A program made the position numbers and the translations under genes. The notes under the pieces were generated by a model that did no database searches, was not told the origin of the DNA, and saw only the letters and a list, made by a program, of their open reading frames with translations. Below, piece by piece: positions 18,608 to 26,144 of a stretch of DNA of 34,545 nt (positions are counted from its first letter, which is position 1; the number at the start of each line of letters is the position of its first letter). The stretch is from Verrucomicrobia bacterium 12-59-8 (GTDB lineage Bacteria > Verrucomicrobiota > Verrucomicrobiae > Verrucomicrobiales > Verrucomicrobiaceae): positions 2,273 through 36,817 of the forward strand of contig NCCR01000155.1 in assembly GCA_002279765.1 (NCBI GenBank), given 5' to 3'.

Positions 18608-19195
18608 TTATGCGGCTGCGGCTTCAGTGCCATCTTCCTTCTTCGGCTGAGCGACGCGGGTGCGGAATGGCATTCCCAGGGTGCGCAGCATTTCACGCGC
18701 ATGGTCATCATTGTTCGTGCTGGTGACGAAGGTGATGTCAAAACCAAGCTGGCGCTTGATCTTGTCGAGCTCGATTTCCGGGAAGATGGACTGTTCGGCA
18801 ACGCCGAGGGTGTAATTTCCACGACCGTCAAAGGCACGGGGGGCGACACCACGGAAGTCACGAATACGCGGGATAGCGGTGCGCACGAGACGCATCATGA
18901 AGTCATACATCTTGCCACCACGAAGGGTGACCTTGACGCCGACATTTTCACCTTCACGAAGTTTGAAGTTGGCGATAGCCTTCTTGCTCTTGGTGATGAT
19001 AGGCTTCTGGCCGGTGATGAGGGTCACTTCATTCACGGCGTCTTCGATCGCCTGCTTGCGCTCCGCCTGACTGCCGATGGCGCAGTTCACGACGATTTTC
19101 TTGAGCTGAGGGACCTGATGGATGTTGTCAAGACCGAGCGTGGTTTTCAGCTCAGTGCGTTTTTCTTTATAGAGGGTCTGTAGGATATGTTCCAT
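18608..19195 (-). CDS. rplE: 50S ribosomal protein L5
   Basis: 5S rRNA-binding protein of the central protuberance. Encodes 195 residues. Motifs: QVPQLKKIVVNCAIG, TGQKPIITKSKKAIANFKLREG, RLVRTAIPRIRDFRGV, and the L5 signature FDGRGNYTLGVAEQSIFPEI followed by GFDITFVTSTNNDDHAREML. A short Lys/Glu/Ala-rich tail extends the C-terminus. Preceded by an unusually long 89-base gap carrying a structured RNA element. No Shine-Dalgarno-like sequence is evident before the ATG. Confidence 0.97.
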   Translation of the reverse strand: MEHILQTLYKEKRTELKTTLGLDNIHQVPQLKKIVVNCAIGSQAERKQAIEDAVNEVTLITGQKPIITKSKKAIANFKLREGENVGVKVTLRGGKMYDFMMRLVRTAIPRIRDFRGVAPRAFDGRGNYTLGVAEQSIFPEIELDKIKRQLGFDITFVTSTNNDDHAREMLRTLGMPFRTRVAQPKKEDGTEAAAA

Positions 19196-19220
19196 GATTC
19201 AGTTTGGCTGTGCCGCCTTT

Positions 19221-19260
19221 CCCTCGATGATCGCACCGTGCGGAGCGACGATGACGAGGG
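19221..19260 (-). promoter_or_regulatory. Hairpin in the rplX-rplE gap, candidate spc autoregulatory site
   Basis: In the leftward transcript CCCUCG (19255-19260) pairs with CGAGGG (19221-19226). After an internal loop, UCGC (19245-19248) pairs with GCGA (19231-19234), topped by CC-GCAC-GG. The result is a two-part stem with an asymmetric internal loop. In E. coli the S8 repressor site is at this same L24-L5 junction. Position and shape fit such a site; whether the S8-binding core nucleotides are present was not established. Confidence 0.38.
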
Positions 19261-19284
19261 GGGAGGCAAATGGGGGGCGTTGAT

Positions 19285-19569
19285 TTAGGCTTTGACCTTC
19301 TTCTTCGCAACTTTCTTTTTCTTCTCTTTCACAGGCGCATCAACGCGCTTGACATTGGAGATGTGGATGGGGGCTTCCTGCTCTTGAAAGCCACCGGCTT
19401 GATTTTGCTGGGTGGGCTTGATCGCTTTCTTGATCATGCGCACGCCTTCGACGAGCACCCGGTTTTTGCCAGTCTGCACTGCCAGGACAACGCCCTGGGC
19501 ACCTTTGGCGGCTCCGGAAATGACGACGACATTGTCGCCTTTTTTAACGTGGGTCTTGGTACGGCTCAT
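19285..19569 (-). CDS. rplX: 50S ribosomal protein L24
   Basis: Early 23S rRNA assembly initiator. Encodes 94 residues. The KOW motif is visible as [20 protein letters not shown], followed by [16 protein letters not shown] and [13 protein letters not shown]. The C-terminus is a poly-basic tail ([14 protein letters not shown]). It starts five bases after the rplN stop, so the two are very tightly linked. The long structured gap to rplE follows. Confidence 0.96.
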   Translation of the reverse strand: MSRTKTHVKKGDNVVVISGAAKGAQGVVLAVQTGKNRVLVEGVRMIKKAIKPTQQNQAGGFQEQEAPIHISNVKRVDAPVKEKKKKVAKKKVKA

Positions 19570-19574
19570 TGGAA

Positions 19575-19943
19575 TTACAGCACTTCGGGTGCGAGGGAAA
19601 CGATCTTCATGAAATTCTTGTCGCGCAGCTCACGGGCCACTGGGCCAAAGATGCGGGTGCCACGCGGGTTGTTGTCCTTGTCGATGATGACCATCGCATT
19701 GCGGTCAAAGCGAAGGATTGAACCGTCAACGCGGCGGATCGGGTGCGAGGTGCGCACGATCACAGCGCGAACGACTTCACCCTTTTTCACGGCGGCGGTC
19801 GGGGTCGACTCACGCACGTGGGCGGTGATGATGTCGCCGACGTAGGCGAAGCGGGTGTTTTTCTTGCCGAGCACGCCGATCATCGTGGCCAGTCGGGCAC
19901 CGGTGTTGTCAGCCACCGGGATTGAGGACTCCATTTGCAACAT
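19575..19943 (-). CDS. rplN: 50S ribosomal protein L14
   Basis: Intersubunit-face protein that contacts 16S rRNA (bridge B8). Encodes 122 residues, exact family length. Motifs: [19 protein letters not shown] at the N-terminus, [38 protein letters not shown], and the terminal [25 protein letters not shown] ribosome-binding site precedes the ATG. Follows rpsQ with a 43-base gap. Confidence 0.97.
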   Translation of the reverse strand: MLQMESSIPVADNTGARLATMIGVLGKKNTRFAYVGDIITAHVRESTPTAAVKKGEVVRAVIVRTSHPIRRVDGSILRFDRNAMVIIDKDNNPRGTRIFGPVARELRDKNFMKIVSLAPEVL

Positions 19944-19986
19944 AAACTGTTTCTCCTGGTCAGGTTAGGGGGTTCAAAAAATACGA

Positions 19987-20271
19987 TTAGTGCTTCTGCA
20001 CTTCGATCAGTTCCCAGCGCTTCAGCTTGGAGAGCGGGCGGGTTTCGGCGATGAGCACCTTGTCACCTTCTTTGGCCACGCTGTTTTCGTCGTGGGCATA
20101 GAACTTGGAGGTCTTGCGCACGATCTTCTTAAAGATTGGATGCGGAACGCGGCGTTCGACTTTGACGACGATTGTCTTCGTCATTTTGTCGGACACCACG
20201 ACGCCGACACGCGTCTTGCGCACGGCTGTTTTTTCGGTGGCTGCAGGGGCTTCTGCGGTGGTCTCGCTCAT
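19987..20271 (-). CDS. rpsQ: 30S ribosomal protein S17
   Basis: Primary 16S rRNA binder of the 5' domain. Encodes 94 residues. The conserved OB-fold runs from [22 protein letters not shown] through [19 protein letters not shown] and [23 protein letters not shown]. An extra N-terminal arm of about 16 residues (rich in Glu, Ala and Thr) precedes it compared with E. coli. Last gene of the S10 part, between rpmC and rplN. Confidence 0.96.
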   Translation of the reverse strand: MSETTAEAPAATEKTAVRKTRVGVVVSDKMTKTIVVKVERRVPHPIFKKIVRKTSKFYAHDENSVAKEGDKVLIAETRPLSKLKRWELIEVQKH

Positions 20272-20306
20272 GATGTTAAAAATGCTTCAGGGGGTTGATG
20301 ACCGGA

Positions 20307-20525
20307 TCAGGCAGCCTTCTTGGCGGCCGCAGCGCGGGTGCGCTCGGTGATGATGGTTTCGATCCGGGCGATCTCGCGGCGGATGTGGGTCAGACGGGCT
20401 GGATTTTCGAGCTGACCGCCACCTGCGCTCTGCTGCACACGCAGATTCAGCGCTTCCTGCTTCAGTTCGCGACGGCGTGCGGAGAGTTCTTCCACAGTCG
20501 ATTCACGGAGTTCTTTGATCTTCAT
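20307..20525 (-). CDS. rpmC: 50S ribosomal protein L29
   Basis: Two-helix protein near the exit tunnel, where trigger factor and SRP dock through its neighbour L23. Encodes 72 residues from the ATG giving MKIKELRESTVEEL; the frame is open upstream but that part overlaps rplP and is not L29-like. Motifs: LKQEALNLRVQQSAGGGQLENPARL and the helix IRREIARIETIITER. Ends with an Ala/Lys tail. 19 bases after rplP. Confidence 0.95.
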   Translation of the reverse strand: MKIKELRESTVEELSARRRELKQEALNLRVQQSAGGGQLENPARLTHIRREIARIETIITERTRAAAAKKAA

Positions 20526-20544
20526 AAATTCAGTTCGCGTTGTT

Positions 20545-20967
20545 TTATTTGTGCAGGCTTTCGCGGCTAACGAAGCGGCAGCGCAGGCCCAGCTTCGTGT
20601 TGGCCAGACGGCAGGCTTCACGAGCAGTAGCTTCGTTCACGCCGGAGATTTCAAACAGCATGTGCCCTGGAAGTACCACTGCGACCCAGAATTCTGGAGC
20701 GCCTTTACCCTTACCCATTCGGACTTCCGGTGGACGCTGGGTAACTGGCTTGTGAGGGAAAATGCGGCAGAAAACCTTACCTTTACGCTTCAGGAAGCGA
20801 GTGATGGCGACTCGGCAGGCTTCAATGTGGATGTTTTTGATCCAGCCGCGCTCAAGGGTCTGGAGACCGAAGTCACCAAAGTCCAGCTTGTTGCCGCTGG
20901 TGGCGTTGCCGCCACGGTTGCCGCGCTGCGATTTACGATATTTTACTCTGCTAGGAAGAAGGGCCAT
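20545..20967 (-). CDS. rplP: 50S ribosomal protein L16
   Basis: Late-assembling protein at the A-site tRNA elbow. Encodes 140 residues. Motifs: PSRVKYRKSQRG, FGDFGLQTLERGWI, IEACRVAITRFLKRKGKVF, RIFPHKPVTQRPPEVRMGKGKG (the 23S-contacting loop carrying the RimA/YcfD-hydroxylated Arg in relatives), and WVAVVLPGHMLFEISGV. Full length and in its canonical place between rpsC and rpmC. Confidence 0.96.
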   Translation of the reverse strand: MALLPSRVKYRKSQRGNRGGNATSGNKLDFGDFGLQTLERGWIKNIHIEACRVAITRFLKRKGKVFCRIFPHKPVTQRPPEVRMGKGKGAPEFWVAVVLPGHMLFEISGVNEATAREACRLANTKLGLRCRFVSRESLHK

Positions 20968-21014
20968 ACGTCTAGGTCCGGTGGAAAGGTTTTAGTTCAG
21001 TAAAGGGGGGCAGT

Positions 21015-21806
21015 TTATGCCTGGGCTGCTGGGGCAGGTGCTGGAGCGGGGGCACCATAGCCACCACCACCACCTGGACGACCACGATCACCACCACGAG
21101 GACCAGGAGCGCCTGGGCGGCGGTCTCCACGGTCATCTCTGCGTGGACGGCGGTCACCGGAAGGACGGGAAACACCTTCAGGAGCATTGCCCCGGTTCAT
21201 CCAGCACTTGACGCCAATGATGCCGTAAACAGTGCGAGCTTCAGCGAAGCCATAATCAATCGGGATACGCAGGGTCTGGAGTGGCACTTTGCCCTGGCGG
21301 TACCATTCGGCACGGGCGATGTCAGCACCACCGAGACGACCGGCGCAGCGGAGACGAATGCCATCAGCACCCATGTCCATGGCGGTCTGCACAGAACGCT
21401 TCATAGCGCGGCGGAAAGAAATACGGCGCTCAAGCTGCACAGCGACGGCTTCAGCGACGAGCTGGGCGTCAAGTTCCGGCTGCTTGATTTCGAAAATGTC
21501 GATCTTGACCTGTTTGCCACCACACATTTCGGAGACCTTCTGGCTCATCACGTCGATTTCCTGACCTTTACGGCCAATGACAAGACCTGGGCGGGCTGTG
21601 TGCAGCGTGACGCGGACCTGGTTCCAAGCGCGCTCGATGACGATCTTGGAGATCGCAGCCTGCATGAGCTTTTCCTTGAGGTAAGCACGGATGGCGAGAT
21701 CGCTGTGAAGCGAGTCTGCGTATTCTTTTTCAGGTGCGTACCACTTGGAGCGCCAGTCTTTGGTGACTGCGAGGCGGAAGCCGATCGGATTTACTTTCTG
21801 TCCCAT
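21015..21806 (-). CDS. rpsC: 30S ribosomal protein S3 with long Arg/Gly-rich tail
   Basis: Lines the mRNA entry channel and takes part in helicase activity. Encodes 263 residues. Motifs: MGQKVNPIGFRLAVTKDW, the type II KH domain with RPGLVIGRKGQEID (GxxG loop, about 73-85), ERRISFRRAMKRSVQTAMD, and the C-terminal domain GADGIRLRCAGRLGGADIAR. Residues from about 212 onwards form an extra tail rich in Arg, Asp, Gly, Pro and Ala (RPRRDDRGDRRPG, then Ala-Pro repeats), longer than the E. coli protein (233) and probably disordered on the solvent side. Confidence 0.96.
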   Translation of the reverse strand: MGQKVNPIGFRLAVTKDWRSKWYAPEKEYADSLHSDLAIRAYLKEKLMQAAISKIVIERAWNQVRVTLHTARPGLVIGRKGQEIDVMSQKVSEMCGGKQVKIDIFEIKQPELDAQLVAEAVAVQLERRISFRRAMKRSVQTAMDMGADGIRLRCAGRLGGADIARAEWYRQGKVPLQTLRIPIDYGFAEARTVYGIIGVKCWMNRGNAPEGVSRPSGDRRPRRDDRGDRRPGAPGPRGGDRGRPGGGGGYGAPAPAPAPAAQA

Positions 21807-21839
21807 AAAGTGAAGAGGTGCGGTTGGGGGGCGTTGCGG

Positions 21840-22277
21840 TTATTCAGAAGCTTTCTTGGCTTTGGCTGCCTTCTTGAGGGCAGGAGCGTTCCGGCGGGCG
21901 GACTTCGGCGCTTTCTTTGTGCCTTCGGCCCCGGCTTCCTCAGCCTTTGGCGCGCCGATGATGACGGTGATGTGGGTCATGCGCTTCTTGATCGGAGCGG
22001 CGGATCCACGGGCACGTGGCATGATACGGCTCAGGACAGGTCCTGGAGTGGCGACGGCTGACTGCACGATGAACTCGGAAGCATCCTGCTCGTGGTTGTT
22101 CTCAGCATTCGCGATTGCGGAACGGAGAGTCTTGCCCACGAGGAAGGCGGCTTTTTTGGGAGTGAAGTCGAGAACGCTCAGCGCCTGGGAAACGGGCATG
22201 CCGGTGATGGCACGTGTGACCTGACGGGCTTTCTGCGAGGAGATCCTGGCGTATTTGAGGACGGAACGGACGGACAT
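21840..22277 (-). CDS. rplV: 50S ribosomal protein L22
   Basis: Its long beta-hairpin lines the peptide exit tunnel and contributes to macrolide binding. Encodes 145 residues. Motifs: VRSVLKYARISSQKARQVTRAITGMPVSQAL, FTPKKAAFLVGKTLRSAIANAENN, and the hairpin LSRIMPRARGSAAPIKKRMTHITVII. The last 35 or so residues are an added Ala/Lys/Glu tail compared with the E. coli protein (110). Its upstream neighbour is not rpsS, as usual, but an unrelated secreted-protein gene 26 bases away. Confidence 0.95.
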   Translation of the reverse strand: MSVRSVLKYARISSQKARQVTRAITGMPVSQALSVLDFTPKKAAFLVGKTLRSAIANAENNHEQDASEFIVQSAVATPGPVLSRIMPRARGSAAPIKKRMTHITVIIGAPKAEEAGAEGTKKAPKSARRNAPALKKAAKAKKASE

Positions 22278-22303
22278 AAAGCGAGGGGGGGTTCTGGACT
22301 TCG

Positions 22304-23083
22304 TTAGAGAGATTTGTTGAGATCGACTCGACCCCGGTCGCCGACGCGGACGGGATCATTAGCAGCGGCAAGTTCCTGGACAACGGCGCCACAGACGGAA
22401 TTGCGGACTTCAGTGACAAGGACTTTGGCGATAGGTTTGTCTTCGCGGTAAATTTCGAAAGGCATGCCTGGCTTCACGCCATCTTTGGCACCAAGGGAGA
22501 GGACGGCGATGCCGAGTTCATTCTTCAAGCTGACGACACGGGCGTTTTGCAGGTCGCCAGCAGCTTGGCCATTCTCACCACCACCTGCTTTAACAAGCGC
22601 GGCATCGGCCAGAGTGATGGCTTTGTTCAGACGGTCGGCGGCGGCAGGATCAGCGTTTTGAGCGCTTTTCATCAAGCCCATACCCGACTCGGCCAGTTCG
22701 ATCAGAGCGTTGGCGAGTTCATCGCGTTGCTCCTTCATGATGCGCAGGTCGCTGAGGGCGGCGAGCAGACGCTCCTGGGCTTGATCTTTAGAGTTTTCGA
22801 GAGCCCCGACGCCAAGCCCCTCAAGGAGACCGCGCAGCTTTTCGTAGCGGTCTTTGAGTTCGCTGGTCTCAGCATTGGCAGCGGCGGCGCTTTGAGCCAG
22901 GGCGTCATTCTTATCCTTGGCGGCAAGAATTTGAGCATCCTGTGCCTGGATTTTGACGGCGGCGACTTGAAGCGAGATGTGCAATTCCTGATTTTCGAGC
23001 TTGTCATCCGCACGCAGACCTGACACGCCCGCTGCGACAAGCAGTGAGAGAGTGGTGCAGGTGATGGAGGTGCGGAGTGACAT
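22304..23083 (-). CDS. Exported coiled-coil protein inserted between rpsS and rplV
   Basis: Encodes 259 residues of a non-ribosomal protein. A signal peptide is evident (basic MSLR, hydrophobic core to about 20, probable cut after GLRA at 25). Residues 28-130 are rich in Ala, Glu, Leu and Lys and predicted coiled coil (VAAVKIQAQDAQILAAKDKN). A helical linker at about 145-180 follows. The last 75 residues form a beta-rich domain with LGAKDGVKPGMPFEIYREDKPIAKVLVTEV and a closing VRVGDRGRVDL, similar in pattern to small SH3-like or FlgT-C-like barrels in envelope proteins. No enzyme motif. Gaps of 22 and 26 bases place it firmly inside the ribosomal operon, so it should be expressed at ribosomal-protein levels. 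Function unknown; periplasmic location inferred. Confidence 0.78.
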   Translation of the reverse strand: MSLRTSITCTTLSLLVAAGVSGLRADDKLENQELHISLQVAAVKIQAQDAQILAAKDKNDALAQSAAAANAETSELKDRYEKLRGLLEGLGVGALENSKDQAQERLLAALSDLRIMKEQRDELANALIELAESGMGLMKSAQNADPAAADRLNKAITLADAALVKAGGGENGQAAGDLQNARVVSLKNELGIAVLSLGAKDGVKPGMPFEIYREDKPIAKVLVTEVRNSVCGAVVQELAAANDPVRVGDRGRVDLNKSL

Positions 23084-23105
23084 GAAAATACTCGATGCTC
23101 AGGGA

Positions 23106-23384
23106 TTACTTGGCGGCCTTGACGGTAACGGCACCGTGAGACTTGAACAGACGGGTCAGGGAAAACTCGCCGAGGCGGTGGCCCACCATGTTTTCTGTCA
23201 CATAGACAGAGACGAAATCCTTACCGTTATGAACGAGGAAGGTGTGGCCGACGAGGTCAGGAGTAACCATGGAGGAACGAGCCCAAGTTTTGATAGGGCG
23301 TTTCTGCTTGGCGTCGTTGAGCTTGTCCACCTTGTCGAGGAGGGCTTGCTGAACGAAAGGACCTTTTTTGAGGGAGCGTGCCAT
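23106..23384 (-). CDS. rpsS: 30S ribosomal protein S19
   Basis: Head protein of the small subunit, contacting S13 and the A-site tRNA region. Encodes 92 residues, standard length. Motifs: [44 protein letters not shown], and [17 protein letters not shown]. 24 bases after rplB. Confidence 0.97.
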   Translation of the reverse strand: MARSLKKGPFVQQALLDKVDKLNDAKQKRPIKTWARSSMVTPDLVGHTFLVHNGKDFVSVYVTENMVGHRLGEFSLTRLFKSHGAVTVKAAK

Positions 23385-23408
23385 GTGAATGCGTGAGTGA
23401 GGAATGGA

Positions 23409-24248
23409 TTACTTCTTGGCGTGACGGCTCTGGATGATGAGCTTGTTCGTGGCCTTCTTCTTGTTGCGGGTCTTCTCACCCTTCGCGTGGCCCCAGGGGC
23501 TGAGCAGGTGCTGACGACCACCACCGGACTTGGAACGACCTTCACCACCACCGTTTGGATGGTCGATCGGGTTCATACACATACCACGGACGGTTGGGCG
23601 GGTGCCCTGCCAGCGGGTGCGGCCCGCCTTGGCGCTGACGACGTTCATGTGCTCGACATTGCCGACCTGGCCGATCGTAGCGTAGCAGACAGAGAGAATC
23701 TTGCGGATTTCACCGGATGGCATGCGCACTAGAGCGAAGTCACCTTCACGGTTGGAAAGCACAGCAGCCTGACCAGCGGCACGGGCGACGACGCCGCCTT
23801 TACCAGGGGAGAGTTCGATGTTGTGGATCGAAGTACCAAGAGGGATTTTGCTCAGGGGAAGCGCATTGCCCAGTTCAGGGGCTGCTTTTTCACCGGCCAT
23901 CACCGAGGCACCCACTGTGAGGGCGTTTGGAGCAAGGATGTAAGCACGCTGGCCGTCCTTGTATTCGATGAGGGCGATGCGAGCTGAGCGATTCGGATCG
24001 TATTCGATGCCGACCACCTTGGCTGCTTCATCACGGCGTGAGCGTTTGAAGTCGATGAGACGGTAACGCTTGTCGTGACCCCCACCGATATGACGGCAGG
24101 TGATACGGCCAGTGTTGTTACGGCCACCGGACTTGCGGAGAGCCACGGTGAGGCTTTTCTCCGGCGAATGCTTGGTGATCTCCTCGAAGGAGTTCCACTC
24201 TTTGTAGCGATTGGTGGGCGTGGTTGGCTTGAATGTTTTCAGCGCCAT
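23409..24248 (-). CDS. rplB: 50S ribosomal protein L2
   Basis: Large rRNA-binding protein needed for subunit joining and peptidyl-transferase assembly. Encodes 279 residues. Motifs: [71 protein letters not shown], and the C-terminal signature region [15 protein letters not shown] ending LSPWGHAKG. The usual HPHGGG is HPNGGG here: the first His (H230, matching E. coli H229) is kept, while the second is Asn232. Otherwise complete. Confidence 0.97.
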   Translation of the reverse strand: MALKTFKPTTPTNRYKEWNSFEEITKHSPEKSLTVALRKSGGRNNTGRITCRHIGGGHDKRYRLIDFKRSRRDEAAKVVGIEYDPNRSARIALIEYKDGQRAYILAPNALTVGASVMAGEKAAPELGNALPLSKIPLGTSIHNIELSPGKGGVVARAAGQAAVLSNREGDFALVRMPSGEIRKILSVCYATIGQVGNVEHMNVVSAKAGRTRWQGTRPTVRGMCMNPIDHPNGGGEGRSKSGGGRQHLLSPWGHAKGEKTRNKKKATNKLIIQSRHAKK

Positions 24249-24284
24249 GACGGTAGGATAAGTTAAAGGGTTGCGGGCCTGGGG

Positions 24285-24569
24285 TTACGCGAGGTCGAAC
24301 TTTTCGCCAGCCTTGAGGCGGACGATCGCTTTCTTCCAGTGATTGGTGCGGCCGTAATCGGCGCGGCGCTCACGACGGGCCTTGCCGTCATAGTTCGCAG
24401 TGCGGACACCGGTGACTTTTTTGCCAAACAGTTTTTCGATGGCCTGTTTGATGTCGATCTTGGTGGCTTCGACATCCACGGAGAACACGTACTCGTTGTT
24501 CTGTTCGCCCAGCAGCGTGGCTTTTTCGCTGAGACGGATGGTTTTGATGACTTTATGAAGGTCTTTCAT
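24285..24569 (-). CDS. rplW: 50S ribosomal protein L23
   Basis: Docking site for trigger factor and SRP at the tunnel exit. Encodes 94 residues from the ATG giving MKDLHKVIKTIRLSEKA; a longer open frame upstream is antecedent rplD sequence in another frame. Motifs: YVFSVDVEATKIDIKQAIEKLFGKKVTGVRTAN and KKAIVRLKAGEKFDL. Its start lies inside the 3' end of rplD (17-base overlap), an overlap created by the short C-terminus of that gene. Confidence 0.95.
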   Translation of the reverse strand: MKDLHKVIKTIRLSEKATLLGEQNNEYVFSVDVEATKIDIKQAIEKLFGKKVTGVRTANYDGKARRERRADYGRTNHWKKAIVRLKAGEKFDLA

Positions 24570-25086
24570 GATCAGGCTGAACGTTCTGGACATTGCGGCC
24601 AGCGCGGAAGGTGAGCTCATCAAAGCCTGTGCCGATGAGCAGCACGTTTTTGGCAGTGGTAAGGCCATTGACAGCGGCGATGAAGCTTTTGGTCTTGCCA
24701 TCTGACACAGCGAAGCTGGCAGTGGTGAGCACTTCACCATCAAGGATGCGGGCGGTCAAAGCGGCGCGCAGAGCGAGCTTCTTGGTGCCTTTGGTAGTTT
24801 TCTTGGCCCAGACGGTTGTGTTGCGTGGTCCGAAGACGACACCACCACCACTCCAGATAGGGGAACGCTTGCTGCCCATACGAGCATTGCCAGTCCCCTT
24901 CTGATTCCAGAGCTTCTTGCCGGAGCCGGAAACTTCAGAGCGGTTTTTGGTATGGGCATTGCCCTGACGGCGGTTGGCACGGTAGGCCACCAGCGTGTCG
25001 TTAAGAGCCTGAGAGCCTTTATAGCCCTCGGTCAGTTGAATATTGGCCGCCTTGGCGGCGTCGGCTGAGAGAATGGTCGCGGACAT
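24553..25086 (-). CDS. rplD: 50S ribosomal protein L4, C-terminally short
   Basis: Its extended loop lines the exit tunnel; in E. coli it also autoregulates the S10 operon. Encodes 177 residues against about 200-210 in most bacteria. The core is present: VAYRANRRQGNAHTKNRSEVSGSGKK, the loop QKGTGNARMGSKRSPIWSGGGVVFGP, KKLALRAALTARILDGEV, and FDELTFRAGRNVQNVQ. After that, where relatives continue for about 30 residues (a strand and helix resembling V..LL..D.LVxTxxALE), only PDHERPS remains before the stop. The ATG has a GAGGA ribosome-binding site. Truncation may be genuine or reflect a sequence deletion fused into the rplW start. Confidence 0.93.
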   Translation of the reverse strand: MSATILSADAAKAANIQLTEGYKGSQALNDTLVAYRANRRQGNAHTKNRSEVSGSGKKLWNQKGTGNARMGSKRSPIWSGGGVVFGPRNTTVWAKKTTKGTKKLALRAALTARILDGEVLTTASFAVSDGKTKSFIAAVNGLTTAKNVLLIGTGFDELTFRAGRNVQNVQPDHERPS

Positions 25087-25103
25087 GGTTCAGTTCCTCG
25101 TAA

Positions 25104-25757
25104 TTATTTCTTGGCGACGGCTTTTTTGCCGGGGCGCACCACAACGATGCTGCCTGTGTTGCCGGGGAGTGCGCCTTTGATGAGAAGGATGCCTTCTTCA
25201 GGACGACTCTGCACGACGACCAGATTCTGCGTGGTGCAGCGGGTCGTGCCGTCATGGCCGGGCATCTTCTGGTTCTTCCAGACTAGACCGGGAGTCAGAC
25301 GGCAACCGATGGAACCAGGACGACGATGCATCATGTGACCATGTGTAGCCGGCTGGCCAGCGAAGTTCCAGCGCTTGACGACGCCCTGGAAACCTTTGCC
25401 CTTGGTGTTGCCAATGACATCCACTACCTGTCCGTTGCTGAAGATGCTCGCGTCAAGCTTGGCATCAGCAGCAGGCAGTTGGTCGTCGCCAGTAAGGCGG
25501 AATTCTTTGACGATACGCTTGGCGGTCGTGCAGCCGTGCTTCTTAAAGTGGCCCAGCAGCGGCTTGGTGACGCGAGAATCCTTCAACTGGTCGCCATAGC
25601 CCACCTGCACTGCACTATACTTGTCTTTGCCATCGCTGCGCTTCACCTGAAGAATGGTGTTGCCGCTGACGTCAACCACTGTGACCGAGATTGCGTCGCC
25701 TTTAGCGTCGTAAACTTTGGTCATTCCGAGTTTTTTACCAATCAATCCGAGACTCAT
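25104..25757 (-). CDS. rplC: 50S ribosomal protein L3
   Basis: One of the first proteins in 50S assembly, reaching to the peptidyl-transferase centre. Encodes 217 residues. Motifs: GLIGKKLGMTKVYD, the loop GKGFQGVVKRWNFAGQPATHGHMMHRRPGSIG in two parts, LTPGLVWKNQKMPGHDG, and VVVQSRPEEGILLIKGALPG. A GGAGG ribosome-binding site lies at the right distance, the best in the window. 38 bases after rpsJ. Confidence 0.97.
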   Translation of the reverse strand: MSLGLIGKKLGMTKVYDAKGDAISVTVVDVSGNTILQVKRSDGKDKYSAVQVGYGDQLKDSRVTKPLLGHFKKHGCTTAKRIVKEFRLTGDDQLPAADAKLDASIFSNGQVVDVIGNTKGKGFQGVVKRWNFAGQPATHGHMMHRRPGSIGCRLTPGLVWKNQKMPGHDGTTRCTTQNLVVVQSRPEEGILLIKGALPGNTGSIVVVRPGKKAVAKK

Positions 25758-25795
25758 GAGTGTGTCCTCCTGTTTTTAAAAGTAATGAGATCGAG

Positions 25796-26104
25796 TTAGA
25801 TCTTGATGGTGATGTCCACGCCGGATGGAAGATTGAGCTTCTTGAGCTCGTCCACCGTGCGGGAGGTTGGGTCAACGATGTCCAGCAGGCGCTTGTGCGT
25901 GCGGATTTCGAATTGGTCCATCGACTTCTTATCGACGTGCGGAGAGCGGTTCACGGTGAACTTCTCGATGCGTGTAGGCAGCGGGATGGGGCCTGCAACA
26001 CGTGCGCCGGTGCGCTTGGCGGTTTCGACGATATCGGCAGTGCTTTTGTCGAGCACGCGATAGTCATAGGCGCGAAGGCGGATTCTGATGCGTTGATTAG
26101 TCAT
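25796..26104 (-). CDS. rpsJ: 30S ribosomal protein S10
   Basis: Head protein of the small subunit; also the NusE antitermination factor in relatives. Encodes 102 residues, standard length. Motifs: [58 protein letters not shown] in sequence, and the terminal [13 protein letters not shown]. An AAGGA ribosome-binding site precedes it. First gene of the S10 part, immediately after fusA (40-base gap): tuf, which often stands between, is absent. Confidence 0.97.
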   Translation of the reverse strand: MTNQRIRIRLRAYDYRVLDKSTADIVETAKRTGARVAGPIPLPTRIEKFTVNRSPHVDKKSMDQFEIRTHKRLLDIVDPTSRTVDELKKLNLPSGVDITIKI

Positions 26105-26144
26105 GACGATGGTCCTTAGGGTAGGGTTTCAATGCGCGTGGGCG

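Noticed and set aside
22304..23083. Interpreting the inserted gene as a divergent ribosomal protein
   Set aside because: It has an export signal and coiled coil, is not basic overall, and matches no ribosomal family.
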